DNA from: Streptomyces sp. NBC_01351
Lineage (GTDB): Bacteria; Actinomycetota; Actinomycetes; Streptomycetales; Streptomycetaceae
DNA: 64,000 bases
Reading direction: 5' to 3'
Assembly: GCF_036237315.1 (NCBI RefSeq)
Contig: NZ_CP108356.1
Location: forward strand, 4,398,501 to 4,462,500
The position numbers and the translations under genes are program-made. The notes under the pieces were generated by a model. The model was not told the DNA's origin. It was given only the letters and a program-made list of their open reading frames with translations, and did no database searches. Below, piece after piece: positions 7,784 to 16,122 of the stretch; the stretch's first letter is position 1; each line of letters begins with the position of its first letter.

Positions 7784-8612
7784 CGAGGGCATCTCGTCCG
7801 ATGCCGTGGGCCGCTTGTCTCCCTTTGGGCGCTTGCGCAGTGCGATCCGCCGTTCGCGGGCCGGGCGTAGGTGGGGGCGGGGCAGCGATATCGACCTGTG
7901 GCAGCTTTCACTGGGATTCGCGGCGCTTGGGTTCCTGACGCTGGTGCCGCTGTTGATCGTGTCGGCGGCCGATCCGGCGAGCGGGCGGGGGTTCGCGCAG
8001 TGGCTGGGAGACGGGCTCGGCGTATCGACGGTCGCCCGAGGGGAGATCGAGCGGTTGTTCGCCCTGCCGGGCCAGGCGTGGCGGACCACGACGGCGTTCG
8101 GCCTCGCCGTGCTCGCCGTATTCGGTCTGTCGTTCGGGGCTGCTGTGCAGAGCGGCTACGAGAAGATCTGGGATCTGCCTCCGGCCCGCTGGTGGGCCCG
8201 GTGGCGGCACGTGATGTGGCTCGCAGTCCTCATCGGGGTCCTCTTCCTGTCCGCGATCACACCCCTATGGCGCGAATCCTCGGCCCGCGGGGTGGTCACG
8301 GTGCTGATCGGCACCCTGTTCTTCTGGTGGTCCCAGCGGCTCCTGCTCGGCGGCCGCATCGCCTGGGCCACCCTGCTGCCCGGGGCGGTCGCCACCATGC
8401 TCGGGCTGCTCGGCCTCAGACTCTTCTCCCGACTCGTGTTCTCACCACTCATCGCATCCAGCGCCGTCTCCTACGGCCCGTTCGGAACCGTCCTGGTCAT
8501 CCAGTCCTGGCTGGTCGGCGTGGGCGTCGTCGTGTTCGGCGGCGCGCTGGCCGGCCGACTGCTCCACGACGAGCTACCCCGCCTGGTACGTGCGCTGAAA
8601 CACCGAGGGTGA
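7773..8612 (+). CDS. YihY/BrkB-like inner membrane protein
   Basis: The protein is 279 aa with about five to six hydrophobic segments and the YihY/virulence-factor BrkB family pattern: an N-terminal cytoplasmic stretch, an FAALGFLTLVPLLIV helix, then GYEKIWDLPPARWWARWRHV in the middle, and two or three further helices at the C-terminus. The GTG at 7773 lies inside the end of the DUF1206 gene. The family is envelope-associated and was once misnamed RNase BN; its transport or structural role is unresolved. Confidence 0.8.
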   Translation: MRPSEGISSDAVGRLSPFGRLRSAIRRSRAGRRWGRGSDIDLWQLSLGFAALGFLTLVPLLIVSAADPASGRGFAQWLGDGLGVSTVARGEIERLFALPGQAWRTTTAFGLAVLAVFGLSFGAAVQSGYEKIWDLPPARWWARWRHVMWLAVLIGVLFLSAITPLWRESSARGVVTVLIGTLFFWWSQRLLLGGRIAWATLLPGAVATMLGLLGLRLFSRLVFSPLIASSAVSYGPFGTVLVIQSWLVGVGVVVFGGALAGRLLHDELPRLVRALKHRG

Positions 8613-8714
8613 GGCTCGGATCTACCGCATTCTTCGCCCACATCACCGGGCCGGGCAGCGGCACGTGTCGCCGTTCTCAACGCGGCCGCCCCGCGTCACG
8701 CCGGTTGGGCCGGA

Positions 8715-9002
8715 TTAGGCGTGCAGGCGGCTGTTGCGGCCGTCCTGGCCGCCGGCGCTCTCGTCGTTGAACCAGTAGTCACCGGCGGCCAGGTACCGGA
8801 AGGAATGCGTGCTCTCGCTCGGCAGTTCGACCATGACGACCTGCTTCCCGTCCTTGCGCTGCCGCAGGGTGTGGACGCCGGGCTGCCAGTCGTTGAAGTC
8901 GCCCACCACGCTGACCGGCCCGGGCGGGGTGTCGGCGGGAAGGATGAATGTCCCGCTCTGGGTGCACTGGCGAGGTGCGGTCCAGGTCCTCCTGCGGTAC
9001 TC
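8715..9002 (-). CDS. CBM48/isoamylase-N-like small protein, start unclear
   Basis: This ~95-aa protein is a stand-alone early-set domain like the N-terminal domain of glycogen-branching enzymes: FILPADTPPGPVSVVGDFND, WQPGVHTLRQRKDGK, then SFRYLAAGDYWFNDESA. Single-domain versions occur in Streptomyces near stress genes and may bind glucans. No good ATG/GTG/TTG with a ribosome site lies just upstream of the domain. The stretch overlaps the region of the divergent gene starting at 9010, so the 5' end may be damaged or use a rare codon. The upper boundary given is approximate. Confidence 0.55.
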   Translation of the reverse strand, partial: EYRRRTWTAPRQCTQSGTFILPADTPPGPVSVVGDFNDWQPGVHTLRQRKDGKQVVMVELPSESTHSFRYLAAGDYWFNDESAGGQDGRNSRLHA

Positions 9003-9009
9003 ACGGGGT

Positions 9010-9378
9010 ATGACCCTGCAGCACCCTTCCGAACGGGGAAGTAAAGGGCGAGGCCCGTTCGAGCGCCTCGCGGAGCGAGCGTCGAATCTGACGAGCTCCC
9101 CTGTGTTCTTTTCGTTCTGTCTGCTGCTCGTCGGAGCCTTCATCGGGGTCCATGCAGCGGGTTTGCCACTGAGCTGGCAGCTTCTTGTCGGGGACACCAT
9201 GGTGGCGGTGACTCTGCTGCTGTTGGCCCTCCTCAAGAATGCCGAGCGGCGGGCAGACCGTGCCATCCAGCGCAAACTCGACGCGATTGCGCTGGCGTTG
9301 CTGGAGGAACGCCGACGTACTACCGGTGAGGCATTCGACTCACTTGAGGAGGCCATTGGTATGGAGGAGGACTCCTGA
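9010..9378 (+). CDS. Low-affinity iron permease-like membrane protein
   Basis: This 122-aa protein has the pattern of the low-affinity iron permease family (PF04120): RGPFERLAERASNLTSSPVF, then two hydrophobic helices (~32-52 and ~58-78), and a charged C-terminal helix (KNAERRADRAIQRKLDAIAL). The ATG at 9010 lies within GGGGTATG. In bacteria these short proteins lack experimental evidence for iron transport, so the name reflects family only. It sits with other small membrane stress-type genes in element 1. Confidence 0.75.
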   Translation: MTLQHPSERGSKGRGPFERLAERASNLTSSPVFFSFCLLLVGAFIGVHAAGLPLSWQLLVGDTMVAVTLLLLALLKNAERRADRAIQRKLDAIALALLEERRRTTGEAFDSLEEAIGMEEDS

Positions 9379-9380
9379 GA

Positions 9381-9935
9381 TGCGCCGGTCTGACACAGGG
9401 CGACCCCACAGAACCCAACATCGCCGATCCGCTGTACTGGCTCGACTTCGAGTTCGCCGGCCGCAACACCGCCGTCGGCGAAGCCGCCAACCTGCTCTGG
9501 TACTTGATGGCCCTGGGCGGCTGGCTCGTCCCGGACTACCAACCCGACGTGTACGCCCGCACACTCCGCCTCACCCTCCCGCCACAGACCCGCCCCCGCA
9601 TCGAACACCTAGAGCTCCACGAGAGCCGCCGACACGTCGACGTCCGGTACTCCTGGAACACCGGCCCCGGCCGCGGTGCGGCCATCACCCGGGCCCTGGA
9701 CGGTCTCCGGGGAGAGGGCGATACCGCCCTGGAGGAGATCCACGCCTTCCTCGCCCTGCGCATCCTCGGCGTCATTCCGGCAGCCCGGCTGACCGGACAC
9801 GACCTCCTGCTCGTGCTGATCAAGCTCGCCGAGAGCCAGGACCCGCTCACGACCCTCGACACGTTCTTCACCACCACACAGGCACCTCACCCCAACCCCG
9901 GTGAACGGAGCAGCCATGTCCCTGCCCCTGCTTGA
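9381..9935 (+). pseudogene. 5'-truncated phosphotransferase (APH-like) gene
   Basis: The frame opens at ~9381, right after the preceding stop, with sequence that should be the middle of a protein: LTQGDPTEPNIADPLYWLDF, then EFAGRNTAVGEAANLLWYLM. The GD..N and LDFEFAG motifs match the catalytic HGD..N and metal-binding D regions of aminoglycoside-phosphotransferase-like kinases. The N-lobe with its ATP-binding lysine is absent, so this is a truncated remnant. Its 3' end overlaps the start of the SDR gene at 9916. A short protein from the ATG at 9507 could be translated but would lack both motifs. Confidence 0.65.
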
Positions 9936-10707
9936 GATCCCCCTCCAGGCCCGGCCGCTTCAGGGCCGGACCGCCCTGGTGACCGGCGGCGCCACCGGCA
10001 TCGGTGCCGAGATCGGACGGGCGCTCGCCGCCGCTGGAGCCACCGTCGCCGTCAACCACCTCGGCCAGGACTCCGACGCCCACGCCCTCCTCGCCGCCTT
10101 CGAGCGCGACGGAAGCCCCGGCATCGCGGTCAACGCCGACCTGACCGACCCCACCGCCCTCCAGACCATGGCCGACCTCGTCCGCGCCGAGATCGGCCCC
10201 GTCGACATCCTCGTGAACAACGCTGGCTCCTACCCCCGCGTCCCCTGGCGGGACACCGACGAGGCAGCCTGGAACTACTCGCTCGACGTGAACCTCACCG
10301 CGCACTACCGCACCTGCCACGCCCTGACCCCCGGCATGATCGAACGCCGCTGGGGCCGGATCGTGAACATCGGCAGCGTCAATGCCCGCGCCGGCCGCAC
10401 CAATCTCGTCGCCTACAGCACCGCCAAGGCGGGCCTCCTGGGCCTGACCCGTTCCCTGGCCCGCGAGCTCGGCCCGTACGGCATCTGCGTCAACACCGTC
10501 CTGCCCGGCGCCATCGAGGTGGAAGCCGAGACCGCCATCCCCGCCCACCACCGCGCCCGCCCGGAAGACCAGATCAACCGCCAGTGCGTCCCGCGACGCG
10601 GACGCCCCGAAGACGTGGCAGCCCTGGTGGCGTTCCTCGTCGGCCCGTCCGCGTCGTTCATCACTGGGCAATCCGTCCACGTCGACGGTGGCTGGCTGCT
10701 GCACTGA
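9916..10707 (+). CDS. Short-chain dehydrogenase/reductase
   Basis: The protein is 263 aa, the normal SDR length. Visible motifs are [12 protein letters not shown] (TGxxxGIG cofactor loop), NNAG at ~100, a catalytic Ser in [10 protein letters not shown], and YSTAK (YxxxK). The C-terminus ends [15 protein letters not shown], typical of FabG-like members. NADPH use is not determined. The ATG at 9916 has a GGAG site; a GTG 15 nt upstream is less likely. It follows the phosphotransferase remnant and is followed 30 bp later by a Nudix gene. The substrate is unknown. Confidence 0.85.
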   Translation: MSLPLLEIPLQARPLQGRTALVTGGATGIGAEIGRALAAAGATVAVNHLGQDSDAHALLAAFERDGSPGIAVNADLTDPTALQTMADLVRAEIGPVDILVNNAGSYPRVPWRDTDEAAWNYSLDVNLTAHYRTCHALTPGMIERRWGRIVNIGSVNARAGRTNLVAYSTAKAGLLGLTRSLARELGPYGICVNTVLPGAIEVEAETAIPAHHRARPEDQINRQCVPRRGRPEDVAALVAFLVGPSASFITGQSVHVDGGWLLH

Positions 10708-10737
10708 GACCGTCAACAAGCAAGGAGAAAGAGCGAA

Positions 10738-11175
10738 ATGATCGAACGAGTCCGAGCCGTCCTCGTCACCGCGGACGACACGATGCTGGTCATCCGCCGC
10801 ACCAAGCCTGGAGTTCCCGTGTACTGGGTACTGCCCGGCGGTGGGGTCGAGTGGAGTGACGAGTCCCGGGAGGCCGCTCTCCACCGGGAGATCCACGAGG
10901 AGATCGCGGGGAAGGCCGTCATCATCCGACTCCTGCACACGATGGAGTCCGACGACGAGCGTCAGATCTTCTACCTAGCCCGTATCGCGACGTGGTCCTT
11001 CGAGGACCGGACCGGCCCCGAGTTCAGCGCGGAGGGCCGCGGCGAATACGCGCTGGAGGAGATCCCACTGACCGTGGAGGGGCTGGACAGCATCGACCTC
11101 AAGCCCGAGGAGATCGCCCACGTCCTGCGGGGCGCCATCGGTGCCGGCGGACTCGGGGCTGGGGTCGTGGTCTAG
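10738..11175 (+). CDS. Nudix hydrolase
   Basis: The protein is 145 aa with a complete Nudix box: the Gly-Val-Glu start, then SREAALHREIHEEI, which satisfies GX5EX7REUXEEXGU. It would hydrolyse a nucleoside-diphosphate-linked substrate with Mg2+ or Mn2+; which one cannot be told from sequence. The ATG at 10738 has an AAGGAGAAAG site. It lies 30 bp after the SDR gene and is probably co-transcribed. Nudix proteins are frequent passengers on actinomycete integrative elements. Confidence 0.85.
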   Translation: MIERVRAVLVTADDTMLVIRRTKPGVPVYWVLPGGGVEWSDESREAALHREIHEEIAGKAVIIRLLHTMESDDERQIFYLARIATWSFEDRTGPEFSAEGRGEYALEEIPLTVEGLDSIDLKPEEIAHVLRGAIGAGGLGAGVVV

Positions 11176-11366
11176 TCGCGGAATCCTCTGGCGCCGTGTG
11201 CCGGACATGGGGGATACGTTGCGGGTGTCCCCGGCGTGATTGCCGTGCACGGCTCTGACCAGGTACTCAGGGCTGCACAGGATGAGTAGGCGTACTCAGG
11301 TGGCGGTCCTCGGCAGCTTCGAGACTGGGCGCAGGTCGAACGAAGCGGAACGGAACGGGGAACGTC

Positions 11367-11825
11367 ATGGTGCGGCGCTGGTCGAAGCCTGAGATGTGGG
11401 TGCCCGGTGGATACCTGGCCCTGGTGCTCGCGATGCTGGTCTACATCGCGATCGGCAGCCGGACCGGGGACATCGGGATCTTCGCAGCCTTGCCGATCCT
11501 GGTCACCGCGCCGGTCAGCCTCCTGCTGCTGAGCACCTTCGGACCCGCCGCGGACGCCCTGGACGAGTCGGCCCCGGTCGAGGGGCCCATTCACGAGGGC
11601 TCGCAGCCGCCTCCCGAGCCGCTGCCCACGGAGTTCGTACCGGACGCCCCGCGCCCCTCGGACTGGGTGGCACCGGACACGTCCATCGACGGCAAGCTCG
11701 ACATGTGGTCCGAATCCGGCTTCTACGGTGCGGTCCTGGTTAGCGCCCTGGTCAACGCCGTGGCGATCTGGGCCCTGCTCCGCTACGTGGCGCGGCGGCG
11801 CGATGCCCGGAGTGCGCAGGTCTAG
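11367..11825 (+). CDS. Three-helix membrane protein of unknown function
   Basis: The protein is 152 aa. Hydrophobic segments lie at ~10-30 (GYLALVLAMLVYIAIG) and ~36-55, and a third near the C-terminus (VLVSALVNAVAIWALLRYVA). A Pro/Glu-rich loop of ~55 residues lies between the second and third. The ATG at 11367 has a GGAACGGGGAA upstream region. No family is recognised. A strong hairpin terminator follows directly. Confidence 0.6.
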   Translation: MVRRWSKPEMWVPGGYLALVLAMLVYIAIGSRTGDIGIFAALPILVTAPVSLLLLSTFGPAADALDESAPVEGPIHEGSQPPPEPLPTEFVPDAPRPSDWVAPDTSIDGKLDMWSESGFYGAVLVSALVNAVAIWALLRYVARRRDARSAQV

Positions 11826-11845
11826 CCGTACGGCCGTGCGGACAT

Positions 11846-11885
11846 GCCGCCGGGGCCAACGCTGAAATGCGTTGGCCCCGGCGGC
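11846..11885 (+). terminator. Strong intrinsic hairpin
   Basis: A perfect 17-bp inverted repeat (left arm GCCGCCGGGGCCAACGC) has a 6-nt loop (TGAAAT). It lies 21 bp after the stop of the membrane-protein gene at 11825 and ends that unit. Confidence 0.8.
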
Positions 11886-11929
11886 GTTGGTCAGAAGGTG
11901 TACGGGGCGAAGGAGCGAGGGGGTTCGAT

Positions 11930-12340
11930 CACGAGGCCAAGCAGCCGCTCGAATTCGCCCTCTCGTCCTCGGACATGAGCTCGACGGCATTGCCGAGGTT
12001 CTTCGTGGGGGAGAAGGGGGCGCCGTTCCGGCGTACGACGTTCGGTCGGAAGTGGGCCAAGGCGCGGGTGAAGGTCGGTATGCCGAAGTCGTTCAGGTTC
12101 TACGACCTTCGTCACACCGGGCACACCCTGTCGACACGGTCCGGGGCCACGCTCAAGGACACGATGGTCCGCGCCGGCCAGTCCTCGGAGAAGGCCGCGC
12201 TGATCTACCAACACTCGGACCACGAGCGCCAGAAGGAGGTCGCCGGCGGGCTCGACGGAATGGTGCGGGCCGCGCGGCAGAAGGCCGCTGAGCAGGCCGT
12301 GCAGGAGTCAAGTGGTGCGCAAGTGGTGCAGGACTCCTGA
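11930..12340 (+). pseudogene. Truncated tyrosine-recombinase integrase
   Basis: Only the C-terminal catalytic half survives. It begins in earnest at FVGEKGAPFRRTTFGRKW and runs through FRFYDLRHTGHTLS (the HxxR box), MVRAGQSSEKAALIYQHS (the catalytic Tyr) to the stop at 12340. It is clearly homologous to the intact integrase at 30326-31537, with long shared stretches such as TTFGRKW and MVRAGQSSE. The N-terminal arm-binding and core-binding domains and the first catalytic Arg are absent. It ends ~50 bp from attachment copy 2, the usual place for an element's integrase. Confidence 0.85.
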
Positions 12341-12358
12341 ATAGGTCTAGACAACGGA

Positions 12359-12387
12359 GAAGGCCCAGGTCGTTGACCTGGGCCTTC
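12359..12387 (-). terminator. Terminator hairpin beside attachment copy 2
   Basis: AAGGCCCAGGTC / GACCTGGGCCTT around a GTT loop. It is the same tRNA terminator hairpin seen beside copies 1 and 3. Confidence 0.7.
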
Positions 12388-12393
12388 TTGCAA

Positions 12394-12435
12394 GAGCGGA
12401 TGACGGGAATCGAACCCGCGCTATAAGCTTGGGAA
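12394..12435 (-). repeat. Attachment-site core, copy 2 (tRNA-Gly 3' fragment)
   Basis: These 42 bp are identical to the 3' part of tRNA-Gly(CCC) at 34367-34408. The flanking sequence to the right (TCACCCAG) does not continue the tRNA. It marks the junction between element 1 (left) and element 2 (right). Confidence 0.92.
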
Positions 12436-12627
12436 TCACCCAGCACTTGGATGTGTACATAGGCTCTGACCTGCGGGAACGTCCGCCGACGTCCCCGCTC
12501 TGGCTGCCTCGTTGGAGCCCTTGTTGTCCGCTGTTTACCGCCCCTACTGGCACGTTATGGCACGGCCCTTCGCGGGGCGTCGGCGCCAAGGGCTGCGTTG
12601 CCCGGCTCAGTGCCCGCGATGCGGGGG

Positions 12628-13914
12628 CTATGAAACCGTGGGGAAGGTCCATTTCTGTCCGGGCTTCCCCTTGGCGTCCCCGGCGATCGTGTCGCGCTCG
12701 TAGGCAGTCCAGTAGGTGCGCTTGCTGCTGTTGCTGGTGTCGACGTCGGAGAGGACGATGTAGCCGTCTTCGGTCCGGAACTTCGACAGCTTGGCGGAGG
12801 TCACGGAGGGGTCGGTGTCGCGCCAGTGGTGCGACACCCGGTAGGTGGGGCCTTGCGCCTGTTGTGGTGCTTCCGCCTCTTCTCCGGCGAAGAACGTGTC
12901 CCTCCCCAACAGGCCGGTGATGCCCGTGGCGATGCTCATCATGGCGCAGTTCTTGCCGCCGACGCCCAGGTTCTCCAGCTGCTGGGTCTTGGGGTTGTAG
13001 CGCCAGACCTGGTCCTGGGTGTCACCGCACGGCCGGAGCTCGACGTACCTGATGTCGCGTCCCTCGTTCTTGTTGGGGATGCGGTTGCCCTCCTTGTCGT
13101 ACGCCCGGTCCCCTTCCTTGGTGACGAACGCCTGCGCGCACTTTCCGGTCGCCTCGTTGCGGATCTTGAACTTGCCGGTGGGGAACCCGGTGGTCCGGGG
13201 AGTCTGGGTGCCGCTGGTGGTAGGGGCTTCGACGGCCGGGGCGGGCCACATGGACAGCACGCGGCGCACGCCGGCCTGAGAGAACGCGTTCCAGTAGTCG
13301 ACCGACTTGCGCGCGGACTGGTCGACCTTGTCGGTCGGGATGTGGAAGCGGACGTACTTGTCGTTCTTGAAGGCGTACGCCCAGTCCTTGTCCCAGCGGA
13401 TGAAGGCGTCGACGCCGCTGCCGAAGCCGGCTTCCTTGAACCCGTCCCAGTAGGAGCCGATGGCCTTGGGGTACCCGGCGTCCACCTTGTCTGCCGCGAG
13501 GTCATAGCGGACGTACTTGTCGCCCTTGAAGAAGTACACCTTGTTTTCGTCCCACGCCATGGCCGAGTCCATCGTGGCGTCGAAGCCGCCCGGCTTCATC
13601 TCCCCCCAGTACGAGCCGATCGACTTCGGGAAGCCCTCGTCGATCGTGTGCGTGGCCATGGTGCAGCGCACATAAGTGCTGCCGTGCATGAAGTAGACCT
13701 TGCCGGTCTTGGACAGGTAGAGCGACGGGATGGTCGCCCCCGACGCCTCCGCCTCGGCCAGCCAGCGCACCGCGTCCGCGGGACCCTTCCACGCCTTCGC
13801 GAACGGTCCGGTGAAGCTCGCGTCGAGCTTCTCGTCCTTGGCGAACCGGATGTACTGCTTCCCATTCTCCACCGTTTCGACGTACGCGTAGTAGATGAGA
13901 TCGTCGCTGCCCAT
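12628..13914 (-). CDS. Hemopexin-repeat protein with C-terminal lectin-like region
   Basis: The protein is 428 aa. The N-terminal ~230 residues hold about four hemopexin-type units, visible as repeated aromatic/Lys-Tyr-Val-Arg motifs: GKVYFMHGSTYVRC, NKVYFFKGDKYVRYD, DWAYAFKNDKYVRFH, separated by GSYWGEMKPGGF and GSYWDGFKEAGF. After a Thr/Pro linker, residues ~255-428 contain IRNEATGKCAQAF and DQVWRYNPKTQQLENLGVGG, which resemble a ricin-B/beta-trefoil fold. No signal peptide is evident. The ATG at 13914 has a GGAGG site; upstream in-frame starts lack one. Photopexin-like proteins of this type are found near insecticidal or secreted toxins. It precedes no other gene on its strand before attachment copy 2. 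Confidence 0.8.
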   Translation of the reverse strand: MGSDDLIYYAYVETVENGKQYIRFAKDEKLDASFTGPFAKAWKGPADAVRWLAEAEASGATIPSLYLSKTGKVYFMHGSTYVRCTMATHTIDEGFPKSIGSYWGEMKPGGFDATMDSAMAWDENKVYFFKGDKYVRYDLAADKVDAGYPKAIGSYWDGFKEAGFGSGVDAFIRWDKDWAYAFKNDKYVRFHIPTDKVDQSARKSVDYWNAFSQAGVRRVLSMWPAPAVEAPTTSGTQTPRTTGFPTGKFKIRNEATGKCAQAFVTKEGDRAYDKEGNRIPNKNEGRDIRYVELRPCGDTQDQVWRYNPKTQQLENLGVGGKNCAMMSIATGITGLLGRDTFFAGEEAEAPQQAQGPTYRVSHHWRDTDPSVTSAKLSKFRTEDGYIVLSDVDTSNSSKRTYWTAYERDTIAGDAKGKPGQKWTFPTVS

Positions 13915-13943
13915 CGAGCCTCCAGCCCTCACTGCCATCCCGT

Positions 13944-13970
13944 CGCGACAAGGCCGACGGCCTTGTCGCG
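13944..13970 (-). terminator. Hairpin after the DUF6528-like gene
   Basis: CGCGACAAGGCC / GGCCTTGTCGCG with a 3-nt loop lies between two leftward genes. It is likely a terminator for the upstream gene (stop at 14107) or an attenuator before the hemopexin gene (start at 13914). Confidence 0.6.
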
Positions 13971-14106
13971 ATTCAGGCAAGCGCAACCGTTCGGGCCTCG
14001 TACAGGGTTACGCGACTCAGGTCATCCGTCCGGCTCAAGCTATGTGATCAACGGTCGCGATCGGGTGCGCCTCCTCGCCCGGTGGAGTAGCTCGGCCCAC
14101 AGGTGG

Positions 14107-15225
14107 TCAGATCCTGGCGGTCTCCCACCCGGACACTTCCTGGAACCAAGTTGCCTTGTAAACGGTGCCCAGCGGATATCCCTTCGCTCGGTCACTGCCC
14201 TTGTCGAGGACATCGACGCTCTTCGCGAAATCGCCTGCCTTCCAGGCGGCCTGGATATAGAGCAATGATCCGTCCTCGCTCACGCTGAGCGATTTCATGT
14301 TGGATGTGCGCATACCGCGATTCCCCGCAGGGTTGCCCGTCTTGTGCCACTCGTCGCGCTGCCTGGCCGTCGGTTTGAAGGCGCTGCCGAAGTATTCGGT
14401 CAGCGTCGTGTCGAGAGGCTTCTGCCGCTGCGTGGTGAGGTCGAATTCGCGTACTCCGAGATCGCTCGCGATGAGGAAGACACGCTTGCCGGGTACGGGG
14501 CAGACGACGTGCGGACCGTCGAACCAGAGATCCCGTCCTCCGGCGAACTCCCACGCGATCTGGGACCGCGGCAGGGCGATGTCCTTCACGGGAACGGGGC
14601 TCACCGGCTCCTGCTCGTTTTCCGGTTGGAGCCGGTAGGCGAGCACTCGGCCGAAGACTTCGTTGTCGGGGTGGCTGCCGTTGGGCCACCTGTTCGTCCC
14701 GACCGCCCATACGACACCGTCGATACGGTCCCACAGGAGCCAGTGGCAGGACGCCAGACCGGTGATCTGCTGGTACTCGTCGGTGTAGGGCTCGTTCATG
14801 GAGAAGATGCGCAGGCCGGCCTCTACGCCTCCGGTATCCGCGGTGGCGAGGAGGTTGCCGGGCAGGACCTCCAGGGAGTGCACACCCGTGCCGGGGCAGT
14901 CGGTGGCGAAGTAGACCTCCCCCGAGGGGTAACTGAGGACCATGGCGGCGTTACCCATCAGAACGGCAAGCTTCTTCCCGCCGTCCGCGACACGCACCTC
15001 GGTGACGGACTCGCCGTGAAGCAGAGCAGTCACGACGGCGTCCGGGAGGCCCCGCAGTCTGTGTGCCGTGGGCGCCCACGACCAGATCTCCTTGGCTTCT
15101 CCGCCTGCCGTGCGCTCGCACAGCACGATCTTCTTCCTGGCGCGCATTCCGCGGATTCCCGCCAGGAAGTACCGGCTGGACTCCTCTCCTCCGAGATCCG
15201 GAGGGCCGTCGTTTTCCATATGCAT
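14107..15225 (-). CDS. Beta-propeller-like protein (DUF6528-like)
   Basis: The protein is 372 aa and rich in strands with Trp/Gly/Asp repeats suggestive of a beta-propeller: IVLCERTAGGEAKEIWSWAP near the start, HSLEVLPGNLLATADTGG in the middle, and SVSEDGSLLYIQAAWKAGDF near the end. The overall pattern matches my memory of DUF6528, a family often found in secreted or surface contexts. No clear signal peptide is seen from the ATG at 15225, which has a GGAAGGA site; the frame continues upstream to 15267 without a better start. It lies between the hemopexin protein and a secreted protein, all leftward. Confidence 0.65.
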   Translation of the reverse strand: MHMENDGPPDLGGEESSRYFLAGIRGMRARKKIVLCERTAGGEAKEIWSWAPTAHRLRGLPDAVVTALLHGESVTEVRVADGGKKLAVLMGNAAMVLSYPSGEVYFATDCPGTGVHSLEVLPGNLLATADTGGVEAGLRIFSMNEPYTDEYQQITGLASCHWLLWDRIDGVVWAVGTNRWPNGSHPDNEVFGRVLAYRLQPENEQEPVSPVPVKDIALPRSQIAWEFAGGRDLWFDGPHVVCPVPGKRVFLIASDLGVREFDLTTQRQKPLDTTLTEYFGSAFKPTARQRDEWHKTGNPAGNRGMRTSNMKSLSVSEDGSLLYIQAAWKAGDFAKSVDVLDKGSDRAKGYPLGTVYKATWFQEVSGWETARI

Positions 15226-15241
15226 CAGGATCCTTCCGCAG

Positions 15242-15281
15242 GGGCGGGCCGTGCGGTGGTGATCCACCGCACGGCCCGCCC
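15242..15281 (-). terminator. Strong hairpin after the secreted-protein gene
   Basis: A perfect 18-bp inverted repeat (left arm GGGCGGGCCGTGCGGTGG, loop TGAT) lies 8 bp past the stop at 15290 of the leftward secreted-protein gene. It separates that gene from the DUF6528-like gene. Confidence 0.85.
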
Positions 15282-15289
15282 AGGGGCCG

Positions 15290-15727
15290 CTACAGCTTGC
15301 AGTGCTTGTACTCGGGGCCTTCCTTCGCGACGAGGTCGTAGGTCCCGTCGGGCTTCGGGGTCCAGTACGCGCTCCAGAACTGGCCGCTGACCTGGTTCGT
15401 CCGGTAGTCGGGCGCCGTGGTCACCCACTCCCACTGGCCGGTGACGAGGCCCTTGGACCAGTCCTTCGGGTCCGGCTTCTCCGAGTAGAGGCCGTACCAG
15501 TCCTTGTCGCTGAACGGCTGTCCCTCCCAGCCGATCTGGATGAATCCGCCGCGGCAGGTCAGGGGCTTCAGACGCGGGTCGCTAAACGGGTCGTCAGCGA
15601 AGGGCGCCGCGGCGGCGGCATGGACGGCAGCAGCGGGGGCCTGTGCCGGATTCGCGGCGGCGGCCGGGCTGACGAGAGCACCGGCCAGGGCACAGGCAGC
15701 AATTGCCAGAGTCATAGTCTTGCGCAT
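15290..15727 (-). CDS. Small secreted protein
   Basis: This is a 145-aa precursor with a classic Sec signal: MRKTMTLAIAACALAGALVS then PAAAANPAQA, with cleavage probable after an Ala in the AAA stretch. The mature part is Trp/Tyr-rich (GQWEWVTTAPDYRTNQVSGQ, FWSAYWTPKPDGTYDLVAK) and has two cysteines, TCRGGF and KHCKL, probably disulfide-bonded. The ATG at 15727 has a GGAG site. I do not recognise the family. Its location with the hemopexin and propeller proteins suggests an extracellular effector or binding set. Confidence 0.7.
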   Translation of the reverse strand: MRKTMTLAIAACALAGALVSPAAAANPAQAPAAAVHAAAAAPFADDPFSDPRLKPLTCRGGFIQIGWEGQPFSDKDWYGLYSEKPDPKDWSKGLVTGQWEWVTTAPDYRTNQVSGQFWSAYWTPKPDGTYDLVAKEGPEYKHCKL

Positions 15728-16122
15728 CGAACTCCGATCGGAGGAGGGGTGGATTGATGGCAAGTTATTCCTTGCGAAAGCCCACCGAGCAGCACCAATC
15801 GAGTGAATCGTGATGGAAAATCGTTTCGTGACAACCGCAGATTCGTTTTACTTCGACTCGTTCACCGCTGCTGACCATTCCTCTGGGCGTCGATGGGCAG
15901 GTCTCCGCCCCCGCGGTGTTCCAGAGCGCGATTTGTTCGTCATGGGGAAGTGCCGGCACAGGCCGACAAAACGCCGTGTTCACCCCAACTGGTCAGCTCA
16001 TCTGTCGAAGCAGCGCCCAAGGGCGAAGAGTGGTCGTGACCGCTCGGGGTTTCGCACCACGGGCAAGGAGTTGCGGTGTCTTCTCTCTCCTGCTGTGTCT
16101 TGGGGCCGGTGCTACGCGCTGC
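15728..16122. other. Intergenic region with lower G+C, no gene
   Basis: The ~390 bp between two leftward genes are less GC-rich than their surroundings (for example AGATTCGTTTTACTTCGACT near 15840). Open frames here lack ribosome sites and coding character. The promoter for the secreted-protein gene should lie in its left part. Confidence 0.5.

Noticed and set aside
9005..9012. GGGGTATG as a sigma-B-type -10 box
   Set aside because: The GGGTAT word overlaps the start codon at 9010 and no matching GNNT box lies at the right distance.
4375..12435. Two further tRNA-Gly genes at 4375 and 12394
   Set aside because: Only the 3' part (anticodon to acceptor) is present; the D-arm and 5' acceptor are missing, so they are attachment copies.
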